From positions 18,109,706 to 18,173,705 of the forward strand of contig NC_092693.1 in assembly GCF_964275005.1 (NCBI RefSeq): a stretch of DNA of 64,000 bases, written 5' to 3'. The translations under genes and the position numbers were made by a program. This document shows positions 36,534 through 44,310 of the stretch, piece by piece. How positions within the stretch are numbered: the first letter of the stretch is position 1; each line of letters starts with the position of its first letter. The notes under the pieces were generated by a model that was given only the letters and a program-made list of their open reading frames with translations, was not told the DNA's origin and made no database searches. Source of the DNA: Diadema setosum. Lineage: Eukaryota > Echinodermata > Echinoidea > Diadematoida > Diadematidae.

Positions 36534-37960
36534 GAAAGGTGAATATGTGGATGGATGGATAGATTGAAAAATGATGATGGAATGATGGATGAATAGCTAG
36601 ACAGAGGAATGTAAATTGAGATGGATGTAAAGAGAAATAGATAGATACCAGTAGATAGATAGTTGGATACTGCAAAACCAGAATATGAAGTCTCAGATAG
36701 TATGATTACCCCTGCTGGAAACCGATATATGTTCCATTGAATTTACGCTTTTGTTTTTGTCTTCTCTTTTGTCCTATTAGCATCCACCCCAGATACAAGC
36801 AAGATGTGGCAGACAGACTGACCCTCGGGGCCCGCTCAGTGGCCTACGGAGAGGAAGACGTGGTCTTTCAGGGTCCCTTCCCCTCAGCGGTGCTGCGGGT
36901 GTCCACCAGCGACATCTTCGTGGAATTCGACGACGGGAAGGCCATCCTCGCAGCGAGGGGGACAAACGGATTTGACGTGAGAGCTTCTTATGATTAGCTT
37001 TTTGATATATCATGGATGGTGATGATGATGATTGTGACAGTGATGATGGTGGCATTTAGAATTGCTTCACAATTCATAATTGAGTTTGAAAAAAAAGATA
37101 CATGTCATATGTAGGCTGGCTATTAATCATTGCATAGAATACAAAGATTTATAGGTTAACAAAACCTTGCATCTCCAAATCATGAATTTTCAGAGGAGCG
37201 AAAAAAAAAATCTTCATTGGGGTATAATTTTGCAGAATAACATCAATGTTGATGTCAAGTAGTGTAGAAACTAAAAAAAAAATTTTTTTTGATATAAAGT
37301 CTAAATTCAAGGACTGCATACATTTTATAGGCAATTGGAAAAAAATGCATTTATAGTTAATGTCACAAAGAAACATTTGGGGGGGGGGGGGGGGCAGCTG
37401 AGACTAAACTTAGGAGCCTTAACCCGTTGAGGACGGGCTGATTTTGCTAAAACACGCATTTCCCATAGACACCTGCCCGAGTATACTCATGACTCGTCCT
37501 CAACAAGTTAAAAAAAAAAAAATAAATAAAAGACCGGAAATAATGTGTTCTTTCTCTCTGAAGCCTGGAAACTCACACGATGTCCACCTTTGTACTGTAG
37601 TGTAAGAGCACAGTTTCATCAGAATATTTTTGGTTTAAGGTCAGACTATCCCTAAGGTGTTTGTTTTTTTTCTTCTAATAGGTATGCTGTAGCACAGCAC
37701 CTGCAAACTGCCCTCTTGCGGGGATCAAAGCCCCGTGGTTGGAAGTGGAAACCACGCTGGAAGTTGGGACATCGTATGTACTCTTGGAGGATCCCTGCAT
37801 AGCATTGGGGAGCCGGGCGTCGGCGGTGCGTTACATCTGGCGAGACATGCCCTGCACGTACAAAAACTGTCAACTCTACGACGCCCGGTCCGGCCTGCCC
37901 GTTCCACCTTTCATCAAGGAGATTGAGGATGCCTACCATCTCAAATGGACGCCTCCGTAA
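19204..37960 (+). CDS. SIAE: sialate O-acetylesterase, paralogue B (10 exons, complete)
   Basis: Second SIAE gene, divergent to paralogue A. Exons: 19204-19270, 19928-20086, 20412-20596, 21373-21511, 23497-23680, 30985-31115, 32081-32211, 34654-34814, 36781-36976, 37682-37960. The sum is 1632 nt, or 543 residues. Introns are GT-AG with the same nine phases as paralogue A. Visible in order: a clear signal peptide (MTTKTVLLLVVLLSMLMCHV), YYSDHMVLQ, CSGQSNM with nucleophile Ser at about 129, SSNWGGTPVEAW at about 220, GAIWYQGEAN, RWHQTVDYGYVPN with His at about 353, and a Cys-rich end (VCCST, RYIWRDMPCTYKNCQLY). No frame break is seen. Intron 5 (7.3 kb) holds three mobile elements. It is likely enzymatically active and secreted or lysosomal; the substrate difference from paralogue A is unknown. 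Confidence 0.92.
19928..20086 (+). CDS. SIAE: SIAE-B exon 2
   Basis: Acceptor TATGCAG. Encodes FKLAAYYSDHMVLQMEPS and VVWGYADIGANVTLKLKG, ending AGGG. Phase 1 at both ends. Confidence 0.92.
20412..20596 (+). CDS. SIAE: SIAE-B exon 3 with the GQSN nucleophile
   Basis: 185 nt, the same length as in paralogue A. Contains GVWKITLDPQPPSGPFTIK and FGDVWVCSGQSNMAFDVKQ. Donor CAG|GTAAAC, phase 0. Confidence 0.94.
20808..21035. mobile_element. MITE related to 42231-42473, degraded
   Basis: Begins ACTGTATATACCATATATTT. Internal GGGATCAGAGT and GGCACCCGACTCGC match the better-preserved copy at 42231. The right end is replaced by C and A runs. In SIAE-B intron 3. Confidence 0.55.
21373..21511 (+). CDS. 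SIAE: SIAE-B exon 4
   Basis: Acceptor TCTGCAG. Encodes AFNGSVDLQQSYQYTDIRVM through KPWSRPDPG. 139 nt, as in paralogue A. Confidence 0.92.
21690..22137. mobile_element. inverted-repeat element with GGCTGCACACT ends
   Basis: GGCTGCACACT at the left is matched by AGTGTGCAGCC at the right. The interior has T-tracts, TACTGGTCCAAC, CTGGACCAGTA and ACCGGTC..GACCGGT hairpins. In SIAE-B intron 4; single copy in this window. Confidence 0.55.
22184..22511. mobile_element. foldback element with about 100-bp arms
   Basis: Arms 22184-22283 and 22412-22511 are almost perfect reverse complements (ATTAGATACACTTGGTTTGC at the left, its complement at the right), around a loop of about 130 bp. No coding frame. 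In SIAE-B intron 4. Confidence 0.8.
23497..23680 (+). CDS. SIAE: SIAE-B exon 5 with the NWGGTP block
   Basis: Encodes AVLGQGEPGFYFFSALCWLY, then PIGLVSSNWGGTPVEAWSS and CNVTSD. The acceptor ATGAAG has a weak pyrimidine tract; it was chosen because phase and alignment (AVLG against ATLG in paralogue A) fit. An alternative acceptor GGCAAG lies 15 nt downstream in the same frame. Confidence 0.88.
23705..24353. mobile_element. 649-bp MITE with TGTGACCC ends, copy 2
   Basis: Begins TGTGACCCACTACAACAAAA and ends TTTTGTTGTTGCGGGTCACA. Left flank TA, right flank TG. The interior matches 14880-15641 in reverse orientation (for example ATCGAGTTTGAAGTCAGA). Starts only 24 bp after SIAE-B exon 5. Confidence 0.78.
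24434..26758 (+). mobile_element. 2.3-kb terminal-inverted-repeat element, copy 2
   Basis: Same family as 4774-7322 but inverted: AGGTGATCCGA at the left, TCGGATCACCT at the right, flanks TAATT on both sides. A 62-codon stretch beginning at 25603 translates identically, or nearly so, to one in copy 1, so the copies look young. It has one fewer of the AGATAACACG sub-blocks than copy 1. The flanks resemble the two halves of a 42231-type MITE, which it appears to have entered. In SIAE-B intron 5. Confidence 0.75.
28455..28720 (-). mobile_element. possible LINE 3' tail
   Basis: The minus strand ends AAAGAATTTCCACAGTGGAC then AATAAAGTAATCAATCATC. This recalls the 3' ends of Rex1/CR1-type LINEs (remembered similarity, not searched). 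No reverse-transcriptase sequence is attached. Confidence 0.35.
29115..29311. mobile_element. MITE with ACTGTAAAAGTGGA ends, copy 1
   Basis: Left ACTGTAAAAGTGGATATTTT, right AAAATTTCCACTTTTAGAGT. Related copy at 56785-56998. The arms carry TTTGCGCG and TTTCGCG motifs. Confidence 0.65.
29385..29448. repeat. (AT)n microsatellite
   Basis: Over 60 bp of uninterrupted alternating TA. Confidence 0.95.
29862..29919. repeat. (GT)n microsatellite
   Basis: TG dinucleotides with single interruptions (CG, TT). Confidence 0.95.
30985..31115 (+). CDS. SIAE: SIAE-B exon 6
   Basis: Follows a 7.3-kb intron. Acceptor CTGCAG; encodes NVLFKKGMRKEGLLGPHDDS and WNAMIHPLINMTIKGAIWYQ. Donor G|GTGGGG, a weaker site, phase 1. 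Confidence 0.91.
31439..31531. mobile_element. short TTAA-type inverted repeat, copy 1
   Basis: TTAACCCATTTAGGACAAAT at the left; the right end GTCTTCAATGGGTCAA is its degraded complement. The interior AGAGTATACTCGGGCA..TGGGAAATGC matches 37419-37511 in reverse. In SIAE-B intron 6. Confidence 0.55.
31790..31880. repeat. TATG/TATC simple repeat
   Basis: TATGTATG and ATCTATCT units; intronic. Confidence 0.8.
32081..32211 (+). CDS. SIAE: SIAE-B exon 7
   Basis: Completes GEANAV after the splice; encodes CLFPGMIEDWRNKWYEGTGG and SFPFGFVQ. Phases 1 in and 0 out. Confidence 0.92.
32459..32606. mobile_element. short MITE with GGGCCCCGTTTCATAAAAC ends
   Basis: Left GGGCCCCGTTTCATAAAACT, right GTTTTATGAAACAGGACCC, an imperfect inverted repeat around 110 bp. 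In SIAE-B intron 7. Confidence 0.65.
32849..34335 (-). mobile_element. 5'-truncated LINE with reverse-transcriptase domain
   Basis: The minus strand encodes QYGFRNGHST and FIDLSKAFDSIDHDIL (about 34130-34300). From 34027 a 221-codon frame follows: IPQGSILGSLLFLIYTNDLP, LFADDT (polymerase catalytic Asp pair), KFLGVMLDDKLSW and RIHLLQKKAIRIITHS. There are frame breaks, including a one-base loss just before IPQGS and another upstream. The 3' end is AATAAATGAAATGAAATGAA, a short tandem tail usual for non-LTR elements. No endonuclease domain remains. Clade CR1/L2/Jockey-like, not resolved. In SIAE-B intron 7. Confidence 0.85.
34654..34814 (+). CDS. SIAE: SIAE-B exon 8 with the WHQT histidine
   Basis: Acceptor CTCTGCAG after a strong T tract. 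Encodes IRWHQTVDYGYVPNPSQPN and FMAVAIDLPD. Donor CC|GTAAGC, phase 2. Confidence 0.93.
35041..35263. mobile_element. 222-bp-class MITE, copy 2
   Basis: ACTGTATACGCTATTATTTT at the left, AAAATAACACCTTATACAGT at the right. Keeps many TTTCGCG motifs that have decayed to TTTTGCA or TTTCAT in copy 354-575, so this copy is younger or better preserved. Confidence 0.78.
35695..36255. mobile_element. TTAA-bounded foldback element, copy 1
   Basis: Begins TTAAAGGACAAGTCCACCTT; the right end AAGGTGAACTTGTCCTTTAA is its complement. Arms of about 180 bp contain GTTAGTAGAACACATCAGTG and its complement. In SIAE-B intron 8. Related to 39656-40221. Confidence 0.8.
36320..36670. repeat. GATA/GATG-rich tract
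   Basis: About 350 bp of imperfect AGATAGATAGATGGATGGAT units. Open frames through it are artefacts of the repeat. Confidence 0.85.
36781..36976 (+). CDS. SIAE: SIAE-B exon 9
   Basis: Encodes IHPRYKQDVADRLTLGARSV, VVFQGPFPSAVLRV and ends GTNGFD. It is clearly richer in G and C than the flanking introns. Phases 2 in and 0 out. Confidence 0.93.
37419..37511. mobile_element. 93-bp TTAA-bounded inverted repeat, copy 2
   Basis: TTAACCCGTTGAGGACGGGC at the left, GTCCTCAACAAGTTAA at the right. Contains CATTTCCCATAGACA..CGAGTATACTC, the reverse of the interior of 31439-31531. In SIAE-B intron 9. Confidence 0.65.
37682..37960 (+). CDS. SIAE: SIAE-B exon 10 (terminal)
   Basis: Acceptor TCTAATAG. Encodes VCCSTAPANCPLAGIKAPWL, RYIWRDMPCTYKNCQLYD and ends HLKWTPP before TAA. 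It lacks the basic tail found in paralogue A. No AATAAA is visible in the next several hundred bases; GATAAA at about 38109-38114 is the closest variant. Confidence 0.92.
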   Translation, partial: VCCSTAPANCPLAGIKAPWLEVETTLEVGTSYVLLEDPCIALGSRASAVRYIWRDMPCTYKNCQLYDARSGLPVPPFIKEIEDAYHLKWTPP

Positions 37961-38742
37961 CAACGTGGCGTCCGAGAAGTGTGGAAAGTTGGTCATGCGC
38001 ATATCATATTTCATGTGTGTGTATGTATGTGCATGTTCAGGTATGTCAATTAGCACCGTTGTGTGTCATAGCATGTAGGACATTCGTGCTATACAACATG
38101 CAATGAATGATAAATGCACTATCATGTTGATGCAACAAGTGTCGAGGCAACAAGACTATTTTATATGTCTTTTATAAAATGGAATTAAGTTCCTAGATTA
38201 TTTTGTTAGTTTCTTTCTTTCTTTCTGCATTTGCAGCAAATGTAGATGCATCAAAGAAAATATTGAGATTATCAGAAATTTTTACAATTCTTTCATTGTG
38301 TATATTTTCTTTTATCAAGATAAGAGTTGGTTAATCATGTGGCAGGGAATTTCACATAGAGTGTGGAAACTTGTGCAGCTTCATTGTTTGCTGCAATTTG
38401 TCAATATACTACAGTGTTGTTCTTATTCATTCACCAATCCGATTAATTTTGCAGCCCTTCTTTTACAATTTGCCAACCGCGATAAAGCCATGGCCTCAAA
38501 TTTTACCGGTACATACAACTCATGCATACAAAGTCTTGCCTACTCACAAAGGGCTCTCTTATTCTATGGGTAAGATTTACAGATGTAAATTTCCTTTTCT
38601 TTCTTTGTTCATTCTTCTATTGAAATTTATGCAATATAATGCATATGTTACTTGTGAGTAGAAATATTATCAAAAGCTATTATATCATCTTGTCTCACTT
38701 ATATCAGTGCATGCGTCATCATAAAAACAGCTGAAAGGAGAT

Positions 38743-39207
38743 ATTTACCTCCGCTAAGGGAAGAGGTTAAATATGTTTTCATTACCATTGGTTTGTTTGT
38801 TTGTCCGTGTGCAAAATAACTCAAAAAGTTACAAACAGATTTGGATTGAACATGCAGGAAAGGTTGAGAATGACACAAGTAACAGATGATGAAATTTTGG
38901 TCGTGCTCCCGAAACTTTTATGGATTTTATGAAGGATTTTTTATATTTTGGCAGGTAGGGTCAATGAACTTGGGAGTTCAAGCTACGCATTTTTTATGTT
39001 TTCATATGCGCACTAAAGTATGTGCTCTACTGTGAGGTGCGCCGTGCAGCTGAGGGTTTATGATGTAACAAAAGGCTTCTATATTGGGAAATCTGGCGAT
39101 TTTCAGCATGCATACACATAGGTGAAAATCACTGATCTCTGTGGTAGAAGAAGATCGTTGGTGGAAATTAGCTGCTTGGCAGAGGTCTGCGCTCTCAGAA
39201 CGCTTCT
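38743..39207 (+). mobile_element. hairpin-ended repeat, family 2, copy 2
   Basis: Begins TATTTACCTCCGCTAAGGGA, then GGTTTGTTTGTTTGTCC, and ends TTGGCAGAGGTCTGCGCTCT plus CAGAACGC. Opposite orientation to 2075-2545 and similar in length (about 465 bp). Confidence 0.6.
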
Positions 39208-39655
39208 CTATTTCTTGTTTATGTTTGCTCTCAACACAACAGTCTTTGTAGATGTTTGCTTCTTGGTTGTGTTTTAATTCATGGTGCAAATCTATTAATG
39301 CAGTGTAATTCAGGTAAATACGAAACACAAAAAGGAATATGTACTTACAATCGAGCCTGTCTCAACAACCTCCACAGAGACTCCTACCCCAAACACCTTC
39401 TGATCTAGAGATTCTCCCACGTGAAACCCCTAGCAAACTGGAGACTCCAACTTGACGTGTGCAAAGAGCACACCATGAACGCAAAGCACCAATTAAGTCC
39501 CTTGCGGCCTGGGTCCAGGGTCTAGGGTTCTAGATGCTCTCTTGTGCTATCTCAGGCTTATTTTTCAACGTATGATGGCACTACATGTAAGTAAGTAATA
39601 ATTCATTGACTCAAATCATCTGTGTTTTGGTGTGACAAGCGGGAGAAAATACATC

Positions 39656-40221
39656 TTAAAGGGAAGATAAACCCCAAGAGCAATGTGGATTGAGTGAAAG
39701 CAGCAACATTAGTAGAACACATCAGTGAAAGTTTGAAGAAAATCGGACAATCGATGCAAAAGTTATGAATTTTTAAAGTTTTGGTGTTGGAACCGCTGGA
39801 TGAGGAGACTACTAGAGGTTATGACGTATGAGTGGACAACAGAACCAAGAAAATATAAAGAAAATTCTACAAAAATCCACTTTTCATGAAAATTGCGAAT
39901 TCCATCAACTTGATATTGACATATGTTAAGGGTAGCAATTATTCCTCCTGCTTTCTGAAAGCGGTTGGTCCATTGCTCTTTCATGATTCTAGAAAAGTGA
40001 TTTTTTGTTGAATTTCCTTTATATATTCTTTGTATTGTTGTCCTCTCATACGTCATATCCTCTAGTAGTCTCCTCATCCAGCGGTTCCAACACCAAAACT
40101 TAAAAAATTCATAACTTTTGCATCGATTGTCTGATTTTCCTCAAACTTTCATTGATGTGTTCTACTAATGTTGCTGCTTTCACTCAATCCACATTGCTCT
40201 TGGGGTTTATCTTCCCTTTAA
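39656..40221. mobile_element. TTAA-bounded foldback element, copy 2
   Basis: Begins TTAAAGGGAAGATAAACCCC and ends with its complement, GGGGTTTATCTTCCCTTTAA. Arms extend about 240 bp each with few mismatches (for example GGATGAGGAGACTACTAGAG against CTCTAGTAGTCTCCTCATCC). Internal AACACATCAGTGAAAGTTTG is shared with 35695-36255, but the tips differ. Confidence 0.85.
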
Positions 40222-40358
40222 GTGGGGGACATGAGCCAGGGCGGGAGAAATTAAATCACAAGTGGGAGAACGAGAGATTTTGCGAAAATGGGCCTTCGAT
40301 GGAAGATCTCCCGTCGAAAGCGGGAGAGTTGGAGTCTCTGCCTCCAACTCCATAGTGA

Positions 40359-40362
<4 letters not shown>

Positions 40363-40448
<86 letters not shown>

Positions 40449-40456
40449 ACACACAC
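40363..40456. repeat. (AC)n microsatellite, 94 bp
   Basis: Nearly uninterrupted CA dinucleotides; the open frames on both strands here are low-complexity artefacts. Confidence 0.97.
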
Positions 40457-42230
40457 GAATGTCCATGCACAATACACTGTCAATGCACATTATATTTTAG
40501 GTAGTTGTTAGCACAGTCAAAGTATATTGGGGGGGGGGAGTTTGAGGTGTGAAACTCCTGTCAGATTGATAAGATTACTTACTACAGTGATGGCTGTCAG
40601 TTATGGTGGCTTGAAAAAGTAAGTAAAGAACTCAATGCCCGTATCACCTGCTGTAATTTGTTCTTTGCTGTAATACAGTGGAACCTCATTAGAATGAGGT
40701 CGGATAAAGCGAGATATCTGATATGATGAGTTAATTTTGTAGGTCCCAACTCTGTTATATTCTTTTTATTCTTATCCCTGATATAACACGATAGTCTAAA
40801 AAATATGTTTTAGTTGTCCCGAGCAGCTTGTGATAATGAAGTTCCCTTGTATCTTATTTGCACAAGTCAATAGCATGAATTGTATCAGTTGATTTTCCTC
40901 TTTTTGCGATGATCCCTCGTTTTTCCGTTCTTGTCTAAGCAGGTTTGATCATTATACATTTTTGTGCTATTACGTGGATGATATATGTATGAAACATGAC
41001 CTCTATTAAGATTTTTTTTTTTCAAGAATGAAATGAGTGCTGCCGCTTCCTGAAATCAGAGAATAAGTAGTGTACTTTATGTAATGCTGCCCAAACATAT
41101 TTAGCTTGCTTGCCACAATGAGGCAATGTCATCTTGTGCGAAGTGTAAGACTGCATTGATTTTTAACTGAAATCTTCACAGTCACATATTCGTGACAATG
41201 AATCATGTGAGTACAGGAGAATTAGCAACTGAAGATGATATATTTCTAAGATGTTATTCAGGCTGTGTTGAAGTCATTTCTGTTGCTATTTTAATGCTCT
41301 TACATCTTTGCAGTTTTGATGTAATGGCGTACTGTATGTCGATGTGTATATACTGCATAATCAAACATAAATGAAAAATCTATGGTGTCTCGTGAAAAAT
41401 ACTTGCACTGTTCAAAATATAGTGGAGTTTTCGACTTGCGTGGTGCACCACTTGTGCTAACAGAGCAAGCAAGTTTGTGACAAATTCAAAGTGTCCTTAA
41501 TAGGACTCCATCATATTACTGCTTCTGCCTTTGTTAAATGAGTGGAAATCGTGGAGATCCGTATTAGTTAGCCAGCTCCATGTGAAGATGAAGGAATTCA
41601 GCACCATACCGTATACTGCAGTCCTTCCACAGCAAACCAAGAATATTACCATGGTTACTGGTGTGGAGACTCTCAGACCAGGGCAACTGTATTTGCAGTT
41701 GAACTTTGTAAGTTTGTGCAAAGTGCAGTATGCCAAGATGTTAATATTGAATTCTAAATTGTTTGGCTTTTTTCTTAACTTTCTTGACAGGGGGCTAGTC
41801 AGGCTCATGGCTGTGGCATATATTATTTTTGTTGTTTTGATTGGTTTTGGATTTGCCCATCATTCAGAAATGGAATGTAACAATTAGCAATCAGTTCTCA
41901 CTATCATGATCATCTTCTTGTACCTGCAAGTACCAAGGATTATCTTGCGTTATGAGCAGAAATACCTGGTATCAACACTCTTTGACTACACAGACCTCTT
42001 TTTCACTATCGTTTTGGATATCGCCAAATGTGATACTGTACCATGAGAGATCAAATCATTGTCGTTTTACAGGAAACTAACTTGGTAGGATTTTTTCAGG
42101 TATTATTGTGCACTTTGACAGTGCCAGTTGAGATATTCTCACTCTGACTATCAACACACATGACAATGCAGTATATTAAGCTGCAATGATGGGTGACAAA
42201 TTAGTGTATAATTATAGTTAGTACGGCACA

Positions 42231-42473
42231 TACTGTATATGCCATATATTTCGCGAGTCTACATTTTCGGGAATCGGAAATTCCTAACAATTTCGTGAGT
42301 GGTTAAATTTGCGATTGTGGAGTCCTGTACTGAAGGAGAAGTGTACATGCGTATGTCACGTTGGCATCGGGATCAGAGTCAATATTTTCGCGTGTCTCTA
42401 ATTTCGCAAATAGCACCCGACTCACAAAATTCACAGAAATAAAAACCTCGTGAAATATTCGGCGTATGCAGTA
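42231..42473. mobile_element. MITE with ACTGTATATGCC ends
   Basis: Left TACTGTATATGCCATATATT, right ATATTCGGCGTATGCAGTA. Arms carry TTTCGCG and CGTGAAAT motifs. Related degraded copies: 20808-21035, one split at about 24360/26900, and probably 160-240. Confidence 0.7.
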
Positions 42474-42995
42474 CTTGACAGGCTCTGTTATAGAGCGGAG
42501 ACAGGCCAGGAACACACAACCCACATTGAAGAATGATAATATATAAATGAAGTCTGTTTTTTATTGTAAAATAACAATTTGATTCAGTGCTTTCAGTGTC
42601 TTCCATTACAAAGTACTTCTGTTCTCCACATAATATGCCATGAACATGTATATCTGTGTGAAGATGTTCATACGAGAACAGAGTTGTGCATAGGCTATGA
42701 TTTTTTAAATCTTGCTGTTTGTTGTCTGCAGTTGAATATTCCAGGATCTCTATTTGTAGTTCAGCCTGCACATGATGCTCAGGATCATGAAATCATTTCT
42801 AATAAATATGGTATCACAATGACAGATATTGTGTCAAGCATATGTCATCATGAATGTGTAATACATCAATTTACTATTTGTTTTCTGGCCATTTTCTGTA
42901 TCAATGTATGTGCTGTGCTATACTGTGCCTTAGTATAGTGTGGCTAATGTTGATTAAGTAAACAGCAGCGACATACGGTATGTTATGAATATTAT

Positions 42996-43162
42996 ACAAA
43001 TAATGAATGTTTATAGTGCAATGGACAGAATATTTCATGAGGTGAAAGATGAAATGATCCATTCAACAAGGTGCAGCTGAGTTGAATGGATCAATCATTT
43101 CATCTTTCACTGAGGAAATATTCTGACCATTGCATAAATGAAAAACATTTATTATTTGTTTT
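42996..43162. mobile_element. short foldback (palindromic) element
   Basis: AATATTTCATGAGGTGAAAG then ATGAAATGATCCATTCAAC is followed after a loop of about 15 bp by the reverse complement GTTGAATGGATCAATCATTT then CATCTTTCACTG. Arms of about 75 bp. Confidence 0.75.
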
Positions 43163-43451
43163 ATATAATGCCTAAAATAGATCTTTGTCATTTGCTGTTT
43201 TATGAATTTACAAAGAAGAGATGTGCGGGATCTGAGATTGAGATAGTACTCACTGAACGCTTTACGCTAGCATACACACTGCAAACGCAAGCGTTTTCCA
43301 TGCATGGTGTGCCGGGCTCTCGAAATGCGTGTAATGGAGCAAATCGTATGGCTCCAAGAGTGCACCAATGATGATGTAATAGCAAAATGGGACAAATGAT
43401 CAATAGCAAACAGCCAATCAAATGACAAGGATCTATCTAGGTGTTATATAA

Positions 43452-44310
43452 TCATGAATGAACCAGGTGCATATTGGAATGTACAGGTCAATGTGTATTC
43501 ATGAATGAAGCAGGTGTATATTGGAATGTACAGGTGAATGTGCATTCGTGAATGAACCAGGTGCATATTGGAATGTACAGGTGAATGTGTATTCATGCAT
43601 GAACCAGGTGTATATTGGAATGTACAGGTGAAAGTGCATTCATCAATGAACCAGGTGCATATTGAAATGTACAGGTGAATGTGTATTCATGCATGAACCA
43701 GGTGTATATTGGAATGTACAGGTGAATGTGTATTCATGCATGAACCAGGTGTATATTGGAATGTACAGGTGAATGTGTATTCATCAATGAACCAGGTGCA
43801 TATTGAAATGTACAGGTGAATGTGTATTCATGCATGAACCAGGTGTATATTGAAATGTACAGGTGAATGTGTATTCATGCATGAACCAGGTGTATATTGG
43901 AATGTACAGGTGAATGTGTATTCATCAATGAACCAGGTGCATATTGAAATGTACAGGTGAATGTGCATTCATGAATGAACCAGGTGCATATTGGAATGTA
44001 CAGGTGAATGTGCATTCATGAATGAACCAGGTGCATATTGGAATGTACAGGTGAATGTGTATTCATGCATGAACCAGGTGTATATTGGAATGTACAGGTG
44101 AATGTGTATTCGTGAATGAACTGGGTGCATAGACTATTGGAATGTACAGGTGAATGTGCATTCATGAATGAACCAGGTGCATATTGGAATGTACAGGTGA
44201 ATGTGCATTCATCAATGAACCAGGTGCATATTGAAATGTACAGGTGAATGTGTATTCATGCATGAACCAGGTGCATACCGGTATTGGAATGTACAGGTGA
44301 ATGTGTATTC
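43452..44310. repeat. 47-bp minisatellite, 18 copies
   Basis: Unit: ATGAATGAACCAGGTGCATA, TTGGAATGTACAGGTGAATG, TGTATTC. Eighteen copies were counted by the TGTACAGGT motif. Unit types differ together: CATCAATG..GTGCATATTGA, CATGCATG..GTGTATATTGG and CATGAATG..GTGCATATTGG. Units 15 and 18 carry short insertions. Each unit has two CAGGTG hexamers. No coding frame is kept through the array. Confidence 0.95.

Noticed and set aside
36289-36675. Minus-strand open frame of 128 codons rich in Ile, Tyr and Ser
   Set aside because: Produced by the GATA/GATG tetranucleotide tract; low-complexity artefact.
39340-39600. Unassigned stretch with CAACAACCTCCACAGAGAC and GTAAGTAAGTAAT, suggestive of a LINE tail
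   Set aside because: No reverse-transcriptase signature and no second copy in the window, so no call is made.
40207-40504. Several overlapping open frames of Cys-Val or Thr-His repeats
   Set aside because: They read through the 94-bp (AC)n microsatellite in different frames.
41531-41887. Plus-strand frame of 118 codons with a hydrophobic C-terminal half
   Set aside because: Not annotated as a gene: no homology recognised, an equally long frame on the opposite strand, no splice or promoter signals. Kept only as a check in the findings.
43452-44310. Possible CRISPR-like array
   Set aside because: Direct head-to-tail units of 47 bp with no unique spacers, in an animal intergenic region; a minisatellite.
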